Source: Verrucomicrobiota bacterium (lineage in GTDB: Bacteria > Verrucomicrobiota > Verrucomicrobiae > Limisphaerales > UBA11358). From it: a stretch of DNA of 12,610 nt. The position numbers were made by a program, and so were the translations under genes. Below, piece after piece: positions 12,533-12,610 of the stretch (within the stretch, counting starts at the first letter, position 1; every line of letters starts with the position of its first letter). The stretch lies in the NCBI GenBank assembly GCA_014860005.1, contig JACZKP010000056.1:1-12610 (forward strand). Direction: 5' to 3'. Below the pieces are notes generated by a model that was given only the letters and a program-made list of their open reading frames with translations, made no database searches and was not told the origin of the DNA.

Positions 12533-12610
12533 TAGTTGAAGGTGACCCGCCCACTTTTTCCAAAACCTGTGGCGATCAAGCACGAGTGTTTTTTTGTTAC
12601 CGGATACTGG

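Overview
This 12.6 kb window looks like an accessory region of a Verrucomicrobia-like bacterial chromosome, probably Pedosphaera/Limisphaerales. That placement is inference. It rests on the moderately high GC, a secreted DUF1080 (3-keto-disaccharide hydrolase-type) protein next to a YdjC/ChbG-type deacetylase, and an abundance of small palindromic intergenic repeats. No rRNA or housekeeping marker is present to confirm it. Ordinary metabolic genes alternate with broken genes and repeats, and one unusual block lies between them.

Layout, left to right. Positions 1-133 hold one end of an insertion sequence whose transposase start runs off the left edge. It truncates an N-6 adenine DNA methyltransferase at 119-1363 (minus). 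At 1438-1576 (plus) is a degraded scrap of a type I restriction HsdR C-terminus, so this flank is the ruin of one or more restriction-modification loci. Positions 1577-2136 are gene-free and carry two strong hairpins and a triple 10-bp repeat. Two exported proteins follow on the plus strand: DUF1080 (2137-2895) and a YdjC/ChbG-like protein (2954-3829). Next is a fold-III PLP-dependent decarboxylase of the ornithine decarboxylase group (4007-5140).

From 5160 to 5640 (minus) lies a frameshifted fragment of topoisomerase IV subunit B (parE) spanning the TOPRIM region and split by a small palindromic repeat. Another parE fragment, the C-terminal end, lies at 11262-11461 (minus). Between the two is a 5.4 kb block that I regard as the most interesting part of the window. 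A 973-residue STAND/NB-ARC ATPase with TPR-like repeats (5822-8743, minus) is divergent from four genes on the plus strand. These encode a protein with a possible HORMA-like N-terminus and a C-terminal cold-shock domain (8956-9657), a small Cys/His-rich protein (9730-10266), an ADP-ribosyltransferase/PARP-like protein (10263-10880, ATGA overlap with the gene before it) and a two-TM membrane protein (10886-11254, 5-bp gap). The 212-bp divergent intergenic region holds four TCCGAA boxes in helical phase, bracketed by an 8-bp inverted repeat.

My inference is that this block is a mobile conflict or defence module. A sensor ATPase would be combined with a nucleic-acid-binding or HORMA-type protein, an ADP-ribosylating effector and a membrane component. 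No function is demonstrated by the sequence. The window closes with a core-MetE-like methyltransferase (11507-12532). The last 78 bases contain nothing I recognise.
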